From Clostridia bacterium (lineage in GTDB: Bacteria; Bacillota; Clostridia; Monoglobales; Monoglobaceae), in assembly GCA_017620615.1 (NCBI GenBank), contig JAGAUW010000005.1, positions 1 to 32,595 of the forward strand: DNA of 32,595 nt, given 5' to 3'. Position 1 is the first letter of the stretch. Each line of letters begins with the position of its first letter. Below are positions 28,530-32,595 of this stretch, in pieces. The translations under genes were made by a program, and so were the position numbers. The notes below the pieces were generated by a model, which was not told the origin of the DNA, searched no databases, and was given only the letters and a program-made list of their open reading frames with translations.

Positions 28530-29465
28530 ATGAAAAAAATAATTTCTTTGATTCTCGCATGCGTGATGATGCTTTCAACATCTGTTTTTGCAGCTACTTT
28601 TTCGGACATGCCTGCAGATGACCACTGGGCAACTGCTGCCCTCAACAATGCGGTAAGCAACGGACTTCTCACAGGAAGCGACGGATGTATTTACCCTGAA
28701 AACAATATGACAAGAGCAGAAATGGCAACGATTATTGTTCGTGCTTGCGGCGCGGTGAAAGATGCTGATATTTCGGTATACACCGACGTTTCGACAGATG
28801 ACTGGTTCTATGCATCAATGTCAAAAGCTGTTGCCATGGGCGCATTTAACGGCTCTGAAGGAAAACTCAGACCAAACAACAACATCACAAGACAGGAAGC
28901 TTTCGTTGTTCTTTCAAGAGTTTTTGGACTCAATGCAGGCACTGTTTCAACCGAAGTTCTTAATCAGTTCAAGGACGCAGACAAGGTTGCCGATTGGGCA
29001 AAGGAAAGCGTTGCTGCAATTATTGAAAAAGGTTATGTAGGCGGCGCCAATGGTATGCTTAATCCCTTGGCAAACATTACCCGTGCTGAATTTGCGGTTG
29101 TTATGGACCGTATAATCAAGTATTATATTGACGATGCTGATGTAACCGAAATTCCTGCTGACGGAAACGTTATGATAAGGGTCGGTGGACTCAAGCTTGA
29201 CGGATTTGAAACAGACAAGATGGTTGTTATTGGCGATGCAGTAGGTGACGAAAAAATGGTTATTTCAAACACCAAAATTTCAAACATTCTGGTTGTTCGC
29301 GGCGGAAAAACTGTGGATGTCAGCGGAAAGTTTGATGATATAAGAATTGTTATGCCCAATATCACTTTGTCAGGAAGTCCACACGACATCAAGAGCGTAG
29401 ATGTTTGTGACGGAAGTCTTTATTCTATGGGAACGATTCTTGGCCCCGAAATTTTTAATCAGTAA
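28530..29465 (+). CDS. Secreted protein with three SLH domains
   Basis: 311 residues. Signal peptide to about residue 21 (MKKIISLILACVMMLSTSVFA-A). Three SLH units follow: FSDMPADDHWATAALNNAVSNG with the ITRAE-like NNMTRAEMATII (about 24-75), DVSTDDWFYASMSKAVAMG with NNITRQEAFVVLSRVFG (about 84-140), and FKDADKVADWAKESVAAIIEKG with ANITRAEFAVVMDRI (about 148-200). The final 100 residues are a repeating beta-strand region (VMIRVGGLKLDGF, ISNILVVRGGKTVDVSG, IRIVMPNITLSG) like a small beta-helix or CBM-like module. SLH units bind pyruvylated wall polymer, so the protein sits on the cell surface. Confidence 0.92.
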   Translation: MKKIISLILACVMMLSTSVFAATFSDMPADDHWATAALNNAVSNGLLTGSDGCIYPENNMTRAEMATIIVRACGAVKDADISVYTDVSTDDWFYASMSKAVAMGAFNGSEGKLRPNNNITRQEAFVVLSRVFGLNAGTVSTEVLNQFKDADKVADWAKESVAAIIEKGYVGGANGMLNPLANITRAEFAVVMDRIIKYYIDDADVTEIPADGNVMIRVGGLKLDGFETDKMVVIGDAVGDEKMVISNTKISNILVVRGGKTVDVSGKFDDIRIVMPNITLSGSPHDIKSVDVCDGSLYSMGTILGPEIFNQ

Positions 29466-29511
29466 GTTTAGTTTTGCCTGTGTGCTATGGCATAAGAAAG
29501 GCTGTGAAAAG

Positions 29512-29778
29512 ATGAAAATCAAATCGGATTATTTGCTCAGAAGTGTAGCGGGATATTATATGGTGGTGCCTGTGGGCGAGAACTCTCTGGATTTCAATGG
29601 AGTTATTAACCTCAACGAAAGCGGTGCGTTTTTGTGGCGTGCTATGGAGAAGGAAACCACTGCGCCTGAAATGGTGGCGGCGCTCCTTTCGGAATATGAC
29701 GTGGATGAAAAGACTGCTGAAGCGGATGTGGAGGCTTTTATCAAAAGAATGAGAGAGGCAAAGCTGATTGATGAGTAG
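29512..29778 (+). CDS. PqqD-family peptide chaperone (RRE-like)
   Basis: 88 residues: MKIKSDYLLRSVAGYYMVVPVGE, NGVINLNESGAFLWRAMEKE, then two helices (APEMVAALLSEYDVDEKTAEADVEAFIKRMREAKLIDE). This is the winged-helix PqqD fold that, in RiPP pathways, presents a precursor peptide to its modifying enzyme. Upstream start codons are unlikely; ATG 29512 follows GAAAGG. It overlaps the next gene by 8 bases, so the two act together. No radical-SAM enzyme, no other maturase and no clear precursor are seen nearby. Confidence 0.85.
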   Translation: MKIKSDYLLRSVAGYYMVVPVGENSLDFNGVINLNESGAFLWRAMEKETTAPEMVAALLSEYDVDEKTAEADVEAFIKRMREAKLIDE

Positions 29779-30238
29779 CAGAAACAACGTAAAGCTTGAT
29801 GAAGTTTTTCCTTTGATGGAGGAAAAACTTAATAGTGGCGGAAAGGTTACATTTAAGCCCCACGGCATAAGTATGTTGCCCTTGATAAGACAGGGAAGAG
29901 ACAGCGTTGTCATTGAAAAAATTGACAGAAATGCAAAAATCGGTGATGTGATATTTTTCAGGAGACCAAACGGTCAGTTCGTTTTGCACAGGGTTATTGG
30001 AAAGGACAAGAATGGATATATTCTTTGCGGAGATAATCAATGGCAAAAGGAACGGGGTGTTCGTGAAGAATGGATTATTGGCATCATGATCGGGATTTTG
30101 CGTGATGGAATTCAGGCAGATCTTGATTGTGAGCGTTACAGAAAATATATCAAACATCTTAAGTACAGACGGCCTTTGCTTTTCATAAAGTACAAAGGAA
30201 AAAGACTTAAAGAAGAAATAGTCAAAAGAATAAAATAA
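29771..30238 (+). CDS. S24/S26-family peptidase, SipW/ER-type Ser-His, no membrane anchor
   Basis: 155 residues. Catalytic Ser34 in KPHGISMLPLIRQGRD and a His73 in FVLHRVIG at the position where bacterial signal peptidases have Lys and SipW or ER-type enzymes have His; GDNQ (box E-like) follows in ILCGDNQWQK. No membrane helix is visible, unlike secretory signal peptidases, so it should be cytosolic or soluble and act on a specific peptide. Start ATG 29771 lies inside the PqqD gene (8-base overlap; an in-frame TTG at 29768 is less likely), so the pair is translationally coupled. A role in trimming a PqqD-bound leader peptide is inferred. Confidence 0.82.
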   Translation: MSSRNNVKLDEVFPLMEEKLNSGGKVTFKPHGISMLPLIRQGRDSVVIEKIDRNAKIGDVIFFRRPNGQFVLHRVIGKDKNGYILCGDNQWQKERGVREEWIIGIMIGILRDGIQADLDCERYRKYIKHLKYRRPLLFIKYKGKRLKEEIVKRIK

Positions 30239-30241
30239 AAA

Positions 30242-30278
30242 AAGCCTTGCGGAGTCTACCGCAAGGCTTAAATTTTTT
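30242..30278. terminator. Bidirectional terminator between the peptidase gene and mtnN
   Basis: AAGCCTTGCGG-AGTCTA-CCGCAAGGCTT, an 11-bp perfect stem, followed by AAATTTTTT on plus and TTTTTTT on minus. Confidence 0.88.
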
Positions 30279-30281
30279 AAG

Positions 30282-30968
30282 TTACAGCTTTTTGAAAAAC
30301 TCAAGCATTATTTTTTTGAGATTTTCTGCTGCCATTCCTACGAAATCTGTGTAAGAAATGTGGGAACTGCCGTCTGCATTGTCCGAAATTGAACGCAGAA
30401 TACAGAAAGGAATGCCGTTTTTGTACGCTGCATGACCAATAGCAGCAGCTTCCATTTCGCAGGCAAAGGCACCAAAGGTGTCTATCAGGTAGTTCTTCTT
30501 TTCGCTGCTGTTTATAAACTGATCACCTGATACGATTTTCCCCACGAGAGTGTGGACGCCGGCGCTTGCTGATGCCTCAGCTAACTTTTTTGAAAGGTCG
30601 GTGTCACAGGGAATATCCACAAGGTCAAGGCCTGAAATAAAACCAACCGGGTCACCAAGTGGAGATGTGTCCATATCGTGCTGAACTACCGCATCCGCAA
30701 CCACCACGTCGCATATTTTCAAAGAGTCTTCAAGACCACCGGCAACGCCGCTGTTTATGATGAAATCCGGGGAGTATTTAAGGCACATTACTTCGGTGCA
30801 TATGGCTGCGTTTACTTTTCCTATACCACTTACGGCCACCACCGTTGGCTTTCCCCAAAGGTTTCCGCTTACAAATTCAATGTTGCTTATTGTTTCGGCT
30901 TTTTTGCTCTGCATCAGGTCTTTGAATTGGTTTACCTCGATGTCCATAGCGCCGATTATTCCTATCAT
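30282..30968 (-). CDS. mtnN: 5'-methylthioadenosine/S-adenosylhomocysteine nucleosidase
   Basis: 228 residues; cleaves adenine from MTA and S-adenosylhomocysteine in methionine and methyl-cycle recycling. Signatures: GIIGAMDIEVNQ at the start, INSGVAGGL at about 74, VSGDQFINS at about 150, FACEMEAAAIGH (catalytic and ribose-binding Glu) at about 175, and RSISDNADG (catalytic Asp) at about 195. Complete at usual length. Its promoter overlaps the end of dacF upstream; the start has AGGGGGAT. Confidence 0.95.
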   Translation of the reverse strand: MIGIIGAMDIEVNQFKDLMQSKKAETISNIEFVSGNLWGKPTVVAVSGIGKVNAAICTEVMCLKYSPDFIINSGVAGGLEDSLKICDVVVADAVVQHDMDTSPLGDPVGFISGLDLVDIPCDTDLSKKLAEASASAGVHTLVGKIVSGDQFINSSEKKNYLIDTFGAFACEMEAAAIGHAAYKNGIPFCILRSISDNADGSSHISYTDFVGMAAENLKKIMLEFFKKL

Positions 30969-31000
30969 TTGTGTATCCCCCTATGACCAAGTTTTTCTTT

Positions 31001-31029
31001 ATTTTATATTATTTTTGGCACTTTGTCAA
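31001..31029 (-). promoter_or_regulatory. Promoter of mtnN
   Basis: Minus-strand TTGACA (31029-31024), 17 bp, TAAAAT (31006-31001), starting right after the dacF stop codon. Confidence 0.75.
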
Positions 31030-32208
31030 TCAGTGTGCCATACAAAGCCAGCGGGCGAACATTTTTCCAAGCATGGTGGAAAAATTCATGCGCGCAACAT
31101 CTTCGGCTGCCAGAATATCACAGACAGCCACCTTTTCTCCGCCTATTGTGAGAGTTGCAGTTCCAAGGGGCTCATTTTTTGAGATGGGTGCTTTGATGGA
31201 GTCTTTGAACGAGATGGAGGTTTCTACTTTGTCAGATGCACCTTTTTTTACTATGAAATTCACCTTTTTATCGGGAATTACGGAGACTGTGTCAACTTTT
31301 CCGCCTACAACCGAAAGTGGTGCAAGGTTACCGATTTTTTCAGCGGCATTTACCACTGAATAGTTCGCAAAGCCATAATCTAGTAGTCTTGTGGCACTGG
31401 AAAAGCGGTCGGCAGTAGAGGGCGCAGCAAGGATTACTGCAACGAGTTGCATCCCGTCACGCTTGGCAGATGCCGACAGACAGTATTTTGCAGTGGAGGT
31501 AGAACCAGTTTTTATGCCGTTGGCACCGTTATAAAAACGGATAAGCTTGTTGGTGTTTGAAAGACCGAATTCGCCACCACGCAAAGTGTCCATCCAAATC
31601 GTTGTGTATTCGGTTATTTTGGGGTGTTTAAGAAGCTCGCAGGAAATGATAGCCACATCTCGTGCTGTGCTGTAATGCTCACTTGTTTCGTCGAGGCCAT
31701 TGCAGTTTATGAAGTGTGTGTTTTTGCAGCCCAGTTCTTTGGCGCGGTTGTTCATCATTTCAACGAAAGCTGATTCTGTGCCTGCGATAAATTCTGACAT
31801 AGCAACAGCGGCATCGTTACCAGAGGCTATCACTATGGCCTTTAGCATATCCTCGACACTCATAGTTTCGCCAACTTCAAGAAATACCTGAGAACCACCC
31901 ATGGAGGCTGCGTGTTCGCTGGTGGGTACTGTGTCGGTAAGTTTTATTTTGCCGTTGTCCAAGGCTTCCATTATAAGAAGCATGGTCATAGTTTTGGTTA
32001 CACTTGCGATAGGCAGTTTTTCGTCTGCATTCAATTCGTAGAGTACTTGACCGGAGGATTCTTCCATCAGAATTGCAGATGGTGACGTTACAAGCTGGGC
32101 AGAGACGTCAGCGTTCACCTGGCTTACAATTTCTGCAGAGGGAACTAAAATGCAAAAAAGAGCGATGCAGACAATAATACAGGATAAGTGTTTTAAAAAT
32201 GCATTCAT
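31030..32208 (-). CDS. dacF: D-alanyl-D-alanine carboxypeptidase (DacF type)
   Basis: 392 residues, penicillin-binding protein 5 family; trims the terminal D-Ala of peptidoglycan stem peptides. Signal peptide (FLKHLSCIIVCIALFCILVPSA) at the start. Catalytic motifs: SxxK as ASVTKTMT (about 68), SxN as ASGNDAA (about 130), KTG as GIKTGSTS (about 230). C-terminal beta domain from about 290, ending in an amphipathic anchor (MLGKMFARWLCMAH). The group is often linked to spore cortex in spore formers, in line with ytvI here. ATG 32208 (MNAFLKHLSC) follows AAAGG; 10 upstream in-frame residues to 32238 are not signal-like. Confidence 0.94.
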   Translation of the reverse strand: MNAFLKHLSCIIVCIALFCILVPSAEIVSQVNADVSAQLVTSPSAILMEESSGQVLYELNADEKLPIASVTKTMTMLLIMEALDNGKIKLTDTVPTSEHAASMGGSQVFLEVGETMSVEDMLKAIVIASGNDAAVAMSEFIAGTESAFVEMMNNRAKELGCKNTHFINCNGLDETSEHYSTARDVAIISCELLKHPKITEYTTIWMDTLRGGEFGLSNTNKLIRFYNGANGIKTGSTSTAKYCLSASAKRDGMQLVAVILAAPSTADRFSSATRLLDYGFANYSVVNAAEKIGNLAPLSVVGGKVDTVSVIPDKKVNFIVKKGASDKVETSISFKDSIKAPISKNEPLGTATLTIGGEKVAVCDILAAEDVARMNFSTMLGKMFARWLCMAH

Positions 32209-32317
32209 ATTTTCATACCTTTCTGTTTTTGTTTCCATATAATATACAGTGAATAGATATGAAAAAAATGGGAATAATATTACCGATAAAATTTTTTGAA
32301 AAAATTAAAAAAAGGTA

Positions 32318-32346
32318 TTGACAACAAGAAAAGGATGTGGTATTAT
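32318..32346 (+). promoter_or_regulatory. Tandem promoter P1 at the window's right end
   Basis: TTGACA, 17 bp, TATTAT. Confidence 0.8.
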
Positions 32347-32407
32347 AGACGAGTTGTGCCAAGTGGTAAAAAACTTTAAAAAATCTCAAAAAAGATTGAA
32401 AAAAGTA

Positions 32408-32437
32408 TTGACAAAGTGCTGTTTGGTGTGATATATT
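32408..32437 (+). promoter_or_regulatory. Tandem promoter P2 at the window's right end
   Basis: TTGACA, 18 bp, TATATT, 90 bp downstream of P1. The region before each -35 is a similar AAAA-rich tract, suggesting duplicated promoters with UP-like elements. Confidence 0.78.
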
Positions 32438-32595
32438 AGATAGGCTCTCTCGAAAAGAGAGAAGCAGTGATGTTTGAAAAGTACACAGTGAGAAAAGCGG
32501 TAATATTAAGTACGAGTACGTACAGTATTACGACAATTGCACAAGGTTTAAGTGACCTTGTCAATTCCAAAAAAGTTTTAGCGAACTTTACAAAA

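Larger units (their letters stand above)
32209..32595. other. Upstream region of a probable rRNA operon
   Basis: No coding frame. Two strong plus-strand promoters in tandem are followed by a leader with hairpin CTCTCT-CGAAA-AGAGAG (32445-32461), TGTTTGAAAAGTACACAGTG (32470-32489) and CAAGGT/ACCTTG (32542-32560). Tandem promoters plus a GAAAA-x-TACACA-type leader are typical of clostridial rRNA operons, whose 16S gene would begin just past the window. This is inferred. Confidence 0.5.

Noticed and set aside
1..32595. CRISPR array
   Set aside because: No set of regularly spaced direct repeats was seen anywhere in the window; repeats found are inverted or isolated.

Overview
The window looks like chromosome of an endospore-forming Clostridia member (Bacillota), probably an uncultured gut lineage; the placement is inferred from gene content. 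The clues are a YtvI-type sporulation membrane protein, a DacF-type carboxypeptidase, the pyrH-frr-uppS-cdsA-dxr-rseP order, a ThiT transporter behind a TPP riboswitch, SLH and DUF1540 proteins, the clostridial NifU-like/GGGtGRT pair, GGAGG-type ribosome binding sites and low-to-moderate GC.

Layout. 1-1357: the 3' end of an unrecognised gene that enters from outside the window, and a secreted InlB-repeat protein. 1631-3131: tRNA-Ser(CGA) and mreB/mbl, both minus. 3295-5210: NifU-like/GGGtGRT operon. 5277-5787: a gene-less, hairpin-rich element with terminal inverted repeats. 5783-6566: two tandem Xre repressors facing a small orphan gene across palindromic operators. 6579-6850: an unannotated locus that looks like a type I toxin-antitoxin module, with a 20-residue membrane peptide and a convergent antisense RNA. 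6899-10285: cytidylate kinase-like gene, RNase P RNA, serC-serA. 10315-12020: two half-size TSUP transporters and a Ppx/GppA phosphatase.

12119-16834 is the most remarkable region. A tRNA-Thr(CGT) gene has been cut in its anticodon loop by a 4.6-kb integrated element. The element carries an intact tRNA-Thr(CGT) placed downstream of the old tRNA promoter, a membrane/OB-fold cargo protein, a strongly promoted ~200-nt candidate RNA, a resolvase-like protein that has lost its catalytic residues, and a tyrosine integrase with an excisionase-like N-terminal domain. Copies of GTTGCCCA near both ends look like integrase arm sites.

16835-20980 returns to housekeeping genes on the minus strand: TPP riboswitch-thiT, thioredoxin, exonuclease III, ytvI, a YfcE-like phosphodiesterase. 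21061-26998 is a long plus-strand operon for UMP kinase, ribosome recycling, undecaprenyl diphosphate, CDP-diacylglycerol and isoprenoid synthesis and intramembrane proteolysis, interrupted by a 260-bp structured insert. 27032-32208 holds DUF1540, asnA, an SLH protein, a PqqD/S26-peptidase pair, mtnN and dacF. The last 300 bp carry tandem strong promoters and a structured leader that probably precede an rRNA operon just outside the window.
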